Source of the DNA: Bugulina stolonifera
Taxonomy: Eukaryota; Bryozoa; Gymnolaemata; Cheilostomatida; Bugulidae
Assembly (NCBI GenBank): GCA_935421135.1
Contig: OW285194.1
Span: 1,882,501 to 1,946,500, forward strand
DNA length: 64,000 bases
Direction: 5' to 3'
Under the pieces are notes generated by a model that did no database searches, was not told where the DNA came from, and saw nothing but the letters and a program-made list of their open reading frames with translations. Positions within the stretch are counted from its first letter, which is position 1, and every line of letters starts with the position of its first letter. The position numbers and the translations under genes were made by a program. Below, in pieces: positions 23,251 to 36,045 of this stretch.

Positions 23251-26200
23251 GATTTTCTCTGGTCAAAGCACAAATCACAGACACTAGTAAGTTGAATTAA
23301 TGTACTACACTGTCTTAGTACCAGCATTGAGATGTTTAAAGTTTTAAAGGTTTTGTATTTCACAAAAAAGCAATCAAATGATAATTTAAAGGTGGCTGTG
23401 TCCATATAATAGTCACGTTGCATTATATGTATTTATGGTAAAACTTGTCACAAGGACCAAGCTGGATGTCAGCTACAATAACTATGTGTCTGTAGTCTGC
23501 ATCCTCTTGTCGTCTATAATCAGTGTAGAACTGCGACGACTATGCATGTAAGTCTGCATTTTCTCCGTTATGGCGTTAATTGAAGCCTTTACAGTGTATC
23601 AGTATATCAGTTAGCAGCAAACTATGCAGAGTTTGACACTGCTGTTGTTACTATTTGCTCTCTTCCTGTTTAGCCCAAGTTGACACATGTGGAGAGATTC
23701 TTCCATGCATTACCTACAGTGAAGGTATATGTAGTGTTGTTAGAGGAGGTCTTACAAGGGAGGTGTGTCTGAGAATAACTCCAGATGCTGCTGGCTGTCC
23801 CCTTCCCTCAGCTGACACGTTTGATGAAATGTGTCAGCTGGATGGCATGGGAGGTAAGTTGCATACTATTGGGATGGAAATAATATTGCTAAACATAGTA
23901 CAGTGTACATGTATATTATTATGATTCGACAGCGATAAATTGAGTGATAGGATAGTTCAACCTTCCAATAGGAATTTCATGATTTAGACTGTTTACATGT
24001 CATAAGATCTTCTTACCTGGGATGTCCATAGCAGTAATAGGTTTAGTAAGTTCTCATCAAAGATGGACTGTACTGAAAGTTTCAAAATTATTTTCACCAA
24101 ACTAACAATGTTAGTATTGCTTGATACCTCTACAAAAATATCTAAACTGTTTTAGTAGCAGCTAAGAGATGCTAAACTGCAAAAAAGTAACCCCAAAATT
24201 TCTAAAATAACCATGGTGATGTCAGCATTAGGAGTTATCCCCAACTAGCTTTATATCAATTTTCAAAACTTCTTCTTTGATTATCTCAACTCTGACACAC
24301 TATATAGAAGCAATATTGAGTTCTCACAGCTACTTTATAAGAAATGCAGGGTTCATTCAATAAAGCAGATACTAACAATTATAGTACTACGTTCTACAGG
24401 TTCAACACACCAGTCTAATAAGTAGGCATGTTATTCATGAGATAAACAAGTAGCCTATGTTGACCAATCAAATTGCAAACTCAAAAGTCATTTGATAATT
24501 TTTCGCAACAAATTGTGTTTTTTATTGTCTAGGAATATTAACTAGCATTTGGTCCACAAACCCATTTTCTCGTTTTGTGATATTCCTAGTACAACAAGGA
24601 TAAAAACTGAATTAAAATTTCTTGTTTATAATAACATAATAGGCGTATTCGGAAACTGGTACTGGTTCATATAGCACTGGTCTAACTATCCGAATACAAC
24701 TTGAGCGTTCAGGCGTGACTAGTGCTTGCTCTGAAGGGAAATCCCCTCGCTAAGTGAATATACTTTATATTATTATTGCCAGGCACAGCTTGGCTTGCCT
24801 TGCGTTATAGCTAGCGCTATATTATTGAATAAAATATATTGTTATTGCCGCAGATTGCTATTTATAAGCTTGTACGGTGCAATAACCGAATACGCCTAAT
24901 GAGTGGTCTGGCATTCACTCCCAACAATGGTGTAATTCACTAGTTTTAACAGAGCTGAGTACCATGATGACACCATGTATCCCAGCTGGTATTGTGCTAG
25001 CTGGTTCAGCTGCTACTAGGCTTTCTAATGGCAGAGCTGTAAAAGAGTCCCTGTGACTCGAGTTTGGAGTCGAGTCGAGTCAAGTACGAGTTTGACTCGA
25101 GTCAGACTCTCCATGAGTTTTGAGAGAATTGTGCTGAATTGCTAAATTGTAGGACTCTCATTGACTTGCCCTTATTCTTACCTGAAAAGACTCTCATTGA
25201 CTCTAACTCTATCAGAATTTAATAAGAAGACTCTGCTCTACTCAACTGATCTATAAATTGACTTGAATTTACCTGCAGTGCTATAGACTCGAGTCATTTA
25301 TTTGTGCAAGAAAAGTTTATTTTGCAAAAAATAAAAAGGAAGTCGCTGTTATAAATATATACGCATTGGGCCGTTATATTTACTTAACCATTGATATGCT
25401 ATTGTAAGCGTCAGGGTGCATAAGTATGGCTCTCTTATGTTTATGTGATATTTATCATATTTTCTCAAAGGCTTCAGTTTAGCCTGGGAAACTATACAAA
25501 TGTACTCGTTAGCTTTTCTAACATATTAAACTGCTACTGCTACTACTACAGTACGGCTATTAATATTAGTTATTAGTAGCAGCAGTGGTTTCTCACAATA
25601 ACGCGAAACACCAAGCCTGAAAGATAAAACTTTTTATTTTATCTAATCTACTGTTACTACTACAACATACTCACAGGCCTACCGAAAAACTACCGAAATT
25701 TGGCTTGATTGGCATTTTTTGGTTTTTGTTTAAAATCAAAAAAATGCCAATCAAGCCAAATTTCGGTAGTTTTTAAGTAGGCCTGTGTACATACTACTAT
25801 TTCTATATTTTTTGCAATAACTTAATTAGCTAGCTAGCTACCCCAATAATATAAAGTTAAGATTAGCTACCTAGCTAAGGTTGCTGAGATCTTTGCTTAG
25901 CTTATTTATCTATCATACGATACTGTTTCATCTTTTTTGCTAAGCAAATAACAATACAGAGTTCTTTCAATTCAAACAGTAATATTATAACTATATTCAT
26001 AATTCAATCAGGTGAAAAATAGTTTGGATATGGTTGGTGAAACCTTGATAATATTGTTAAGTTAGACACCTTGTATGAAAGCCTCTATAGAGGCAGGAGC
26101 ACTTTCTCATTCTACACGTAGCTTTCTCATTCTACATGTAGCTTTCTCATTCTATATGTAGCTTGCATCATTCTGCAGGTAGCTTTCTTATTCTACATGT

Positions 26201-28625
26201 AGCTTTCCCATTCTACATGTAGCTTTCCCATTCTATATGTAGCTTGCATCATTCTGCACGTAGCTTTCTCATTCTACATGTAGCTTTCTCATTCTACATG
26301 TAGCTTTCTCATTCTACATGTAGTTTTCTCATTCTACACATAGCTTTGTCATTCTACATGTAGCTTGCATCATTCTGCATGTAGCATTCTCATTGTACAT
26401 ATAGCTTTCTCATTCTACATGTAGCTTTCTCATTCTACACGTAGCTTGCATCATTTGCACTACGGAATGCAGAGTTGTATTCTCATAACAAAACGGACCA
26501 CCTGAAATATTTTGCACAAAAGAGTTTTAATGAATAAAATGACTGTTGGGTGTTAAGTCAGATTCATTAGAACTATTTTGTCACTAACCTTAAAACATTA
26601 ATTTATAAGCATCATATGTTTATGTCAATGAAACTATATTCTAGTATTAATATACATAATGTACTGACATGTTACATAATCAATTCTCATGCATGTACAA
26701 TGTACCCGTTGATGAGCAGCTTTATTTCTTTCACTACGACTAAATTCTATGTACATATGCTTGTAGTTATTGCAAGTTCAGCTATTATATTCATAGAAAC
26801 CTTCTGTTTCAAGCTAGGGGTTAGATTTAGTAATGTGAAGGTCACACAACCTAGAAATCACATAGTAGAAATGATAGCCATATATTGATTCACATCTAGA
26901 TTTTAAACTATTGAACTTTCCTAAGACTAATAATATACATTGTATTTGTATTATCAAACTAAGTTCTTAGTGTGAAGTGACGTTCTATTTCTTCTTTGTT
27001 TGCAGGTGTGGTTACTGGAACTGCGGAGTTTAACAGTGCTGACCCATCTTGCCAGACTGTCAGCGGAGGCAGTACTGCTACGTTTAACATATTTATTGGA
27101 GATTCAAGTATGTTTTCTCTTTCAACTCAGATTTCTTACTATAAGATTTTACTTGCAACTTTTATGTATATTGCTTATAAGCAAGTGATATGTCTGATGA
27201 AACCCTAACTATATGTATATAAATGGTTCAGGTGATAATGTAGCCTAAGTGTAGATTAGCACACAATTAAATGTCACAAAACTCCATTACTGTATCAAAA
27301 TTTCAAAACTTGGGTTTGGAGCACATATACATGTACGCTGTACATGTAGATCCTGTTGGACTGGTTACCACATTTACTGCTAGAATGTACATGCACTGCT
27401 ACTGTTTAATCTACATACATGTATGTTGCTTAGTTACTGGGGCAGCAACCCCAGGTGTAGATGTGCCCTTGCTAGGTGGTGGCACATTTCTCGGCAGCTG
27501 TGCTCCAGTTAATACAGCTCAATCTTGCGCAGAAGCACCAACAACCGATATACCTGCTCAATGGACTTTTACAGTTTCATCTTGTATGTATGATAATTAC
27601 AGTCACAGGCATAAGTTTAAGACCACCTTGATTTAGACATTGTGAGGAAAAAACTAGATGAATTTCTAAAGTTTTTTATATTTTGCTGAAGAATGAGACC
27701 TAACAATATTTTTCAAAAAAAGTTTTACTGTTAACGCATAAAAATTAATGTTTGGTTGGTCCACCACCACTAGCGAGGATGGTAGCAAGTCGTTGGGGCA
27801 TACTCCTAATCAGTGTCTCACAACATCCTGGTGATATATCCATTATCCGCACTTTCTTAATGATTTCTATCAGTTTAGCAAGACTAAATGGTTGATGCAA
27901 TGCGACCTTATCCTTCATCAACATCCACATGCCTGCAAATCTGATCTGTTGTCAGGCCAGTACCATTTGCGATTTGGTGAAATTTGTAACGTTTTTCTCA
28001 CGATGGCAAGGAGCACCATCATGCATGAAAACATGACATCCATGGCTGTTCATGAACATTTTTGAACTTTATGTATTTGTTCCTTACAATGCTAATGACA
28101 GTCAAACAGTGTTAAAAATGCTTCAATGCTATAGTATGTCAAGATATGTCATAATACGCCAGGCGGTCTTAAACTTATGCCCGTAATTACTTACTGCAGT
28201 AAAACTGATGTGGGATCATAATTAGATGAATGAAATACTGCAATAGTACACAACGTCATGCTACACCCATTAGCTAGGTACAATATCCTAGTGAGTTTGA
28301 ATGGCTTGATTAATATAGAAATGCATTTGAGGAACTACATTAGTTTAACTCTGATAAAATGGTGTGAACCTTGCTAAGCAGAAGACTTGTGACAATAAAT
28401 ATAAACAATGCAGGTATTGGTAATGCTTGAAAGTTAGATGTTGTTGTGATAAATGAAGCTGAGTAATATGCTTTGGGACTGTTTATGTTGCAGGTACTAC
28501 ACCAGCACCTCCAGCACCAGGTCCTGTCTTTACACCTGGTCCAACACCTGCCCCAACGCCTGCTCCAACACCTGCCCCAACACCGGCCCCAACTACAACC
28601 CCTGCCCCTACTACTACTGCTGCAC

Positions 28626-28689
<64 letters not shown>

Positions 28690-30207
28690 ACTCCCGACTC
28701 CTTTGCCCACTAGCTGCACCTGTAGTGAGTGGGTCAATGTTGGTCTTTGCACTGGGGATTGCGGTAACGGTCTACAAACAAGAGTAAGAAATTGTGAGAA
28801 CTGCCCTGCATCATTTCCACTAGTCTCAACTCAGATATGCACTTTACTGGTAGGTGTATGACTCAGTCAAGTCTGTAATGGAAAGCAATTCAAAGCATTT
28901 TCCCCATTTACCTGTAATGTGCACTAAGGTTAGAGGAGTTACAGGTTCAGGTCTCACACTACTGTCGTGGAAGGTGAGCTCTTCCACTCAGAGCCCAGAT
29001 TCAGCTTCTGAGGTCTGTTAGATTCATGTAAGAAGACTTACAATCATGCGTAGGCCCTTTGGTTTCAGCCTAAAACCGATCATTTTCAACTACACTGTAC
29101 ATAATTATTTTGAATATCACCCTGTGTGATCAATAGCTATTCCTAGGCTCACTGTCTCTGGGTGATGTGTCTTGGTCACTGAACAGTTTTGTTGCACCGC
29201 TGTGTATGCTTACAGCCATGTGAAGTTCTAAATATAGATCTATGCGATTGTGGACCATTTGTTACTGGCGGCTGTAGCCGAACCTGTGGTCCTGGTGTGA
29301 AGATTCGTAGGAGAGTCTGTAATTCTGCCTGCCCTCCAGATACCATCAGATTTGTTAGGGTTGGCTGCAGGCGCCGGGTAAGAATCTCATAGATATTCTA
29401 AAATGGCTGAACGCAGACATGCAGCAACATAGATTTCTGTGAGAATTTTACTTTTAAATGTACGCATTTTGTGCTTTGTTGGGATTGAGAAGGGCAATGC
29501 TATGTATTGATTATCCATGTAGGTAGAAATTACACAATATTATTTTGTCTCAATAAAATAACATAATATTGATAGAGCATGACAACAAAGCATTGCCATA
29601 AAGAGTTTTATAGCTGCTGCTTAATTTACAGTGTGGTTCAGTCAAGGTTACTACTGTAGTATTGGCTAGTAGTTGAATAATAAATTGTTGTCATAATTAG
29701 AAGTGCTGGGAAGCCATGTACAGTGTAAATGTACACAGCAATACCATGGAAAGACGGCACTGGGTTTGCGAATTGCGAATTGCTAATATCTAGCACAGCT
29801 TAAAAAGGCTTAGCTATATTAAAAACATATGATGGTAAATTGGTAGCTAGATGCGAAAACGAAGTGACAATGTTCACTGCATCTACATTGTATAAAAAGA
29901 ATTTAACAGCAACACATTATTAAATACCCAGTTTTATGCTCTTGCCACTGATAGTATTGAGCTTGTCACTGTTACTAAAAAATTCATTTTATTACTGCAG
30001 AGATGTCCCAAGGGACCAACCAAAAGAAGAACACCAAGAAGAAAAAAGAAACCAAAGAAGAAAGACAAACCCAAAAAGAAAAAGAAACCTAAGAAAAAAA
30101 AGCCAAAGCAAAAAAAGTGTCCTTATAAAGGGGCCAAAAATTGTGGTGAAAAACCACAATATGAACCTGTCACTGTATACGCACCTTACCACTCAAATGG
30201 ATATTAG
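23251..30207 (+). CDS. Secreted mucin-like protein with two TSP type-1-like domains (5' end not found)
   Basis: Exons are 23251-23286, 23674-23853, 27006-27107, 27434-27583, 28494-28849, 29216-29377 and 30001-30207. All have GT-AG sites and matching phases, giving 396 codons in window; the first exon(s) with ATG and signal peptide are missing from the model. The N-terminal part is Cys-rich (TCGEILPCITYSEGICSVV) with no family I can name. A Pro/Ala/Thr linker follows, with TPAP repeats then poly-Thr. Two thrombospondin type-1-like modules (CSEWVNVGLCTGDCG and FVTGGCSRTCGPGVKIRRRVC) come next. The last exon is a Lys-rich tail (KKPKKKDKPKKKKKP) with CPYKGAKNCGE. TSP1 modules act outside the cell in adhesion and glycosaminoglycan binding; the basic tail could add polyanion binding. 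The linker length will vary with its microsatellite. Confidence 0.82.
24640..24898. mobile_element. MITE with TAGGCGTATTCGG ends
   Basis: A perfect 13-bp inverted repeat, TAGGCGTATTCGG at 24640-24652 and its complement at 24886-24898, encloses about 230 bp without coding capacity. The outer TA is compatible with a Tc1/mariner-type TA target. It lies in the intron between the second and third listed exons of the TSP1 gene. Confidence 0.7.
25672..25787. mobile_element. Hairpin MITE
   Basis: A near-perfect palindrome of about 50-bp arms (CACAGGCCTAC...GGCATTTTTT and its complement) around a loop of about 15 bp. It folds into a long hairpin. It is intronic in the TSP1 gene. Confidence 0.75.
26100..26460. 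repeat. 20-bp minisatellite
   Basis: About 17 copies of TAGCTTTCTCATTCTACATG, with interspersed TAGCTTGCATCATTCTGCA variants forming a higher-order pattern. It is intronic in the TSP1 gene, with no coding role. Confidence 0.9.
27600..28183 (-). mobile_element. Tc1-like transposon relic
   Basis: The ends share the inverted repeat GGCATAAGTTTAAGACC (left about 27608-27624, complement near 28165-28181) and are flanked by TA (27598-27599 and 28184-28185). On the minus strand a decayed transposase segment reads FMHDGAPCHREKNVTNF, the block around the second Asp of Tc1/mariner DDE transposases. It is internally deleted to about 590 bp and broken by stops. It sits in the intron between exons 27434-27583 and 28494-28849. 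Confidence 0.85.
28617..28688. repeat. ACT microsatellite coding for poly-Thr
   Basis: About 20 ACT triplets inside exon 28494-28849. They encode the poly-Thr linker of the TSP1 protein, a likely O-glycosylated stalk of variable length. Antisense poly-Val and shifted poly-Leu/poly-Tyr frames here are by-products. Confidence 0.9.
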
Positions 30208-31256
30208 TTTCTCAGGTTTATATTTGCACAAATTGGCAAATACAGGAAAGATCTTTTTAAGTTTAAATTCATAATCTAGAGGTATTGAGCTTTAACTTGA
30301 GCTATTGGTGTTCTTAATGGGTCCAGTGGCCCCAGAAATATAGCTCTCTTTAAAGTAGATATTCAACAGAAAACACTGACAAAAAATTTCTAGATGAGAT
30401 ATCATTGGGGTTTTCTTCGACCTGTGGTTGTGCTTTTGTCGCCAAGCATATGCTCTACTGTGATAGTTATTAGCTACACATACATGTATATTGAAATATC
30501 TAGTAATATTACAGCAACAGCAAGTCAAACAAACATTCAAATGGAGGCTCAGAAGTTTAAAGCAGTTTTCTTTATGCTTTAAGCAGACAGAAGGAGGAAA
30601 ATATGACTGAAACACTTACTTGTACAAATCGATCATGTACAGTATTTTATCAGCCTTTTACACTACTTGATGTCTTTTATTGTCGAGATCTTTAATTAAT
30701 CAAAAAGTGTTATGTTGGGTTTATGTAAATTATAAATATTGAATCTCTGCTGGTTTTTGGAAATCACTAAAAATGTTACTTTTATGGCAACTTATTTATA
30801 GTGATTAATCCAATATTATACTTTCTTGAACCTCATTAAAATTTAATAGTGTGTTTGGTGAAGAGATCACACATTTATTATTATAACCAATATGAGAAAT
30901 ACACATTAGATGTCAGTGTAGCGATTAACTAGGATTATATTCATTAAATGACTGATCTTAGCCATAGTGGATGGAAATAGTGGACTGAGGCCTTAACTTA
31001 ATCAACTATCAATGTAAAGTAATGTACAGCATTGCCACAGCTTTGTGCCTGTAACTGAACAAAATATTAATTTAAGAAAATTCTCCTGACATGGAACAGG
31101 ATAATCATTTTTTGCTCCATTATTTGAACTGACCCACATTCAGCTGCTGACAATACACACAAGGTGTGTGCAAGTTAGGCCAACCTGCATATACTCGTAG
31201 ATGCATAGTGGACTTACATGTACACTGTATAGATGTATACTAGAGAATATTGATAT
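30208..31256. other. 3' flank of the TSP1 gene, no gene seen
   Basis: AT-rich. It presumably contains the 3' UTR; AATAAA-like words are frequent but none stands out. No repeat family was recognised. Confidence 0.45.
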
Positions 31257-32022
31257 TGTAATGGTTTTTGGGTTTTGGTATTGTCGTCCTAAGACGGCTC
31301 CCGAGTCCAAAATGAAGTGCCTATGACTGGTGCTAGGTCTTCTCATTACATGAAAGATTAACAGGTACTAGTATTCAAATAACTACCAAAGAAGACCCAC
31401 ATGATCGAGTCAATGCTTGTTTGCAATACTGATAAAGAGAGTGATCCAACCTAGTAGGAAGTTCGGTTGCAAGGTCGAAGACCTTAACAACCAGAATGAC
31501 CTATCTACGAAGTGAAAGTCTCTGTATATAAGTATAGATGTGTCTTTATTGAGATCCAAGCATGAACTGAGACAACAAACATAAAAACAATGTGCTTTAT
31601 ATAGTATTAGAACTTCTAGAGGAAGTTCCGGTAAAAAGGCCGACGTAGTGTTGTCCGGAAATTGCGCAACAATATGGCAGCCGGAAGCCCGATGGCCGAC
31701 CCAAAATAGGTCGGGTTTGACAAAAGATGCTTAAAATTATCTAGATCATATGCAAAATCAATATCAGGTATTTCTGAGAGGTCGGGCCTCTTTACAGGGT
31801 ATAATGTCACAGTAATTCGTATTACAAGTGTAAGATTGATAATGTAATTATCAGTGTATGGTTAGACATGCATAACAATGTAGGTATGAGTATCAAGACA
31901 GCTAAGTGCAAGAGAACAGAGTGTTAGATGAGTAGTCCTGTGGCAGCTACTAGGCACTTAGGGTGCTTTAAGGTCCATCAGGGTAACGTGAGTCGTATGT
32001 ACAAATGTCCTGAACCATTACA
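31257..32022 (-). repeat. Solo LTR with target-site duplication
   Basis: Read on the minus strand it starts TGTAATGGTTCAGGACATT and ends ACCATTACA, and matches the LTR at 37487-38292 throughout, including GGCCGACCTAT-type and polyadenylation regions. It is flanked on both sides by ATAT (31253-31256 and 32023-32026), a 4-bp target duplication. There are no internal sequences, so this is an LTR-LTR recombination product. Confidence 0.85.
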
Positions 32023-35000
32023 ATATGTATATTCTCACATACTTGTGAATTGTTATGGATTTATGCTGTCATTTGTAAAGGCTGTCACACGTAAAGGCTG
32101 TCACACGTAAAGGCCGTCACACGTAAAGGCTGTCACATGCTTATATTGATAGAATCAGATAATAAATACAAGGTAGCTATTTCACTTTGTAAAAACAAAA
32201 TAATATTGTAGGTTATTGCAAATAGTCTGCTACACTACCACTTCAATAATCAAACTGTACCACTACATTTTACATCTTTGTTGGCTTTTGTTACCAAATG
32301 ACTATCACTGAATCATATATTTCTCCAGTTGCCCTTTCAAACAAGGGAATTGTGGGATTTAGCAACCATGAGGCTCTATTGCCTACAGATTCTGCTGAAA
32401 TACACTAGATGAGCATTTAGTTCTATGAGAGATGACTATATACATATGCAGTAGATGCAAAAACTGTATAATTGTTTAATTAACTAATTCTAATTGATTA
32501 GTTTTTTATGCAGTTCTATGCATTGTTGCTATTCCACTCAGCTAGGTACGTTTCTATAAAATTTATAGTAATTATATGACATTATTATTATTATAATATA
32601 ATATATAATGTAATACTTTTATTATTATATTTATAATAAATAATGGGATTCACTGTTAACCACAAGAATTAGTCTCACTTGAATGCTTACACTGTGTTCT
32701 GCTACATGTGAGGCTAATATTGTTCATATCTGGTCAATGGGGCATCATTACGGAGCAAATCTGTATGCAAAAGCCAACACGCAGTATTTTCAGTCCCCGA
32801 CGTCATGTTGTAATTGCTTAGAAATACATAGACTAAATTATATACAACTGTACATATAGTTGATTAGAAACCAGGTTGTGTCGTTAGCTGGGTAGCAATC
32901 ACAATCTTTTGGCCATAAACGGTTTCATTTTTTGAATGAATATATACATCACTACTGCAATGTCTTCAAGAGAGTGATAGAAAGCAAATACACTTTTTAT
33001 AATTCTACATTATGTAAAAAGATTGCTAAACAGAAGTAGTGCATGTAACTATGTTGCACTAGCTGCCTACATAGCTAGAATATTATTATTCTAGACTGCA
33101 CTCACATACTGTATAATTATACCTGACCGGCCGATATTTTAGCCAAAACGAAAATCTGCTCAATCGTGATTAAAAACCAATCCACCTTGTGCTTCACCTC
33201 AAGTCTGCTGAGTAATGCAACTGCTAAGACCACAGAATAAAACAGACCTAAAACACTAGATATTAGTGGTATAGTGATGACTATTTATCTGGATTGTCTA
33301 CATTCGAAAGAATTAGTTACTGGCAAGTTGACAAGTGATATGTGGTGATACTGGGGATTTAATAACATTAACCCATACTAAGAGGTACCATACATGACAA
33401 GTTGGGCTGACATCAAAGAGGGAGATTTTTACACTCGTTGACTGCTAAAATACCTAAAGATGTTTTTAACAACAAGCACCACATTTTATGGGCTGTGTGC
33501 TGTAGGCACAGTTCTCAGTTACATGTAGTTACAAACTAGGCTGGTGAAAAATGTCTTACTTCAAGTACGTGTACTAGGTTGCTACAAATACTAGTACACA
33601 GAATTGTTTGCCCATACAAAACTAGTGAAGACAGACTAGGTCTCAGACTAAGACAATCATGATGTCTCATATAAGTGTGAAGATAACATAAGATAAAATA
33701 ATATTAATTTAATTTGTTGCAATTAGTTTAGAGGCTGTCACATTACGTTTTCTGACTGTTTGTAACCAATCTGGTCACTGTTGTGTTTTGAGGTGGAACA
33801 ATAATTACTATCTAGTACTGGCCATTTACTATCCATTTCAAAACAAACCAAAGTTCTTCATTTATATAGTTGGAGAGACTAAGCTTGCATAGCATTAATA
33901 AACAAAATAGCTCCAAAGCAAATTATATCATATAAACATTAAATGTATGAGCTGCTAGCTTGATAGTCAGCTTATACATGTAGGTCCATAATAGTCCCCA
34001 AAATAGCAAATCAGAGTTATTATTGACTAAAATCCCAAACCGGGAGGGGTGCAGGAGTTTAGGAGTTTGCAGGAGATGGGTTATGAAAACGGGAGAGTCC
34101 TGGTGAGACCGGGAGAGTTGTCATGTATGAGAGGTACAGTTTGACAAGCAGGACTGTGCAGAGGCTAATCTGCTATCTGTGGGCCTAGGGCTACGGGTTA
34201 GAGTTCAGGTGCGGGGCTAGAGGTCAGAGTTCAGGTGCAAGGTTAGAGGTCAGAGTTCAGTGCAGGGTTAGAGGCCAGAGTTCACAGTGTTTTCAGCTGC
34301 AGTGTGACTGATAATAAGTGAAGTGGTAGTTTAACTATTTATTACGGAAGTACCCCTCGCTGTGTATAATTTATTGCGCTTATTACCATGACAACCCCAT
34401 TCAGTTTTCGTTCAATATAAATTAGTATTGATAGGTCAATTTCAATAAATCTTCTTAACTATTAGCATTTCTTACTAAAAGTACAGATGTTACACAGTAC
34501 ATGATTGATCAGTTACCTTGAGTAAATTAATTATTGCCAATAGATCTTTCACATAATTGGTGGAGAGTAAAATGTAGATTAGTTTTACTTGGAAACCTAA
34601 AAACTTCAATGGAATATTGCTAGAAATATCATGTTCCTGTATTATTATGTAAACACTAAAGTTAATATTGTTGTCACATTTTTATTTGTACAGTTATTGC
34701 TCAGTGTAGAAAACTGAGTGGTAGCACTTTATATGGAAACTGAAATCAGTAAATTCCTTAGATTTTATAAGATACCAGATTAGTGCATATTGCATGTTTT
34801 GATAAAGTTCATGACGAATTTCAGACTAATGACTGAAGTAAAGGAAACTAACAGTTAAGCCATGTGGTCACAAGGTACGTGTATTTTAACAATGTTACTC
34901 ATTGCAAATGAATTTTCTAGCATATGGCAAAGGACAGTGTCAGAAGTGGGTGAGAGAGTTTAATATCCCTAATACTAAATTACTAGCACCTGATTTATAT

Positions 35001-35490
35001 TTATCATGCCCAAATAATATAGCTGAGAGAAAGCTGGGTTTTGTTATGACTTACACTGTTAGTACTATTAGCTTTGAGTTTTAAGCTAATGTTAATCATT
35101 GTTGTAAAATGGATCTAATAATCTCATCTTTAGCCAAAATTCAGACGGAGCAGACCTAGTATTGGTGAGCAGCTGCTGTCCATAGCTAGATCCCACTCTT
35201 CAGTACTTTTCCTTTCAAAAATTTAATGGCAACTGCAATGTACATGCTGTAGTGCACAAGTGTTAGATCCGTTATGGTACAGTGAGACTTGAGCATATGC
35301 ATCGCAACAGGCGTTACCGTGAAACTGTACACACAGTTTACCAACCATTGATTTAACTTCTTGAACTAAAACCATGTCATTTCTATGTATTAACACTCTG
35401 CTAGATGTACAATGCATATTGCATTTTTAAGCACAGCTAAGCTGCAATAACTAACCACCATCAATCATGTGAATTATGATTTGGTTATAA
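32023..35490. other. Gene-less stretch with short tandem repeats
   Basis: No gene is supported. It contains a 17-18 bp repeat (GTCACACGTAAAGGCT, about four copies, 32079-32135) and a roughly 32-bp repeat with GAGGTCAGAGTTCAGGTGC (about four copies, 34190-34285). A stretch at 34040-34120 (CGGGAGAGT motifs) looks like the decayed end of a repeat related to the inverted-repeat element at 13019. Confidence 0.5.
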
Positions 35491-36045
35491 TGTTATGTTT
35501 TAGGTGCACACTGGTACGATAGCACAGGTGTGGGAAGAGCCTATGAGTGATGATAGGCCTTCCATACTACAGTATAGAGTGTACAGTACTTGTAGTAATA
35601 GTATTTATCCAAGATGACCCATAGTCCCGAGTCAATGCTTAGACTATTCTTGAGAAAAGTTTTGCTCTATCTTAGTAGAGAATTCGGGCTTGAAGGTCCA
35701 ATGGGACCAAGAGCTAGAACTAATTTAGCTTCAAAAGAGGATATAAGTAGTATTTTTATGTGTCTTTATTGAGATCCAAGCATCATCTGACAGTGTAATG
35801 AGAATGGACACACATTATATACTCTTGCTTTTCTGGTAAAAGTATAAAAGTTATACTTGTACATAGCAAGTCACAATCTATAGTCCAGGAATTGTATAAT
35901 AAGAGTAATTATGACCAAGTATGAGTACATGCATACATAATAAGGTAGTTAGACGAGTATGAGTTGAGCAAGACTACCAGGCACTTAGTGTGCATTGAAT
36001 GTCTGTCAGGGCTACTGGGGCTAGGTCTGAAAGACATACGGATCT
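35491..36045 (-). repeat. Diverged LTR-like sequence
   Basis: It shares blocks with the LTR at 31257-32022 (TGTCTTTATTGAGATCCAAG, TGCACTTAGTGTGC-like, CCGAGTCAATGCTT) in the same order on the same strand. It begins TGTTATG. The right edge is approximate and no target duplication was identified. It is probably a solo LTR of a related subfamily. Confidence 0.55.

Noticed and set aside
28473..28787. Poly-Leu, poly-Tyr and antisense poly-Val frames
   Set aside because: Other readings of the ACT and TPAP-coding repeats in the TSP1 exon.
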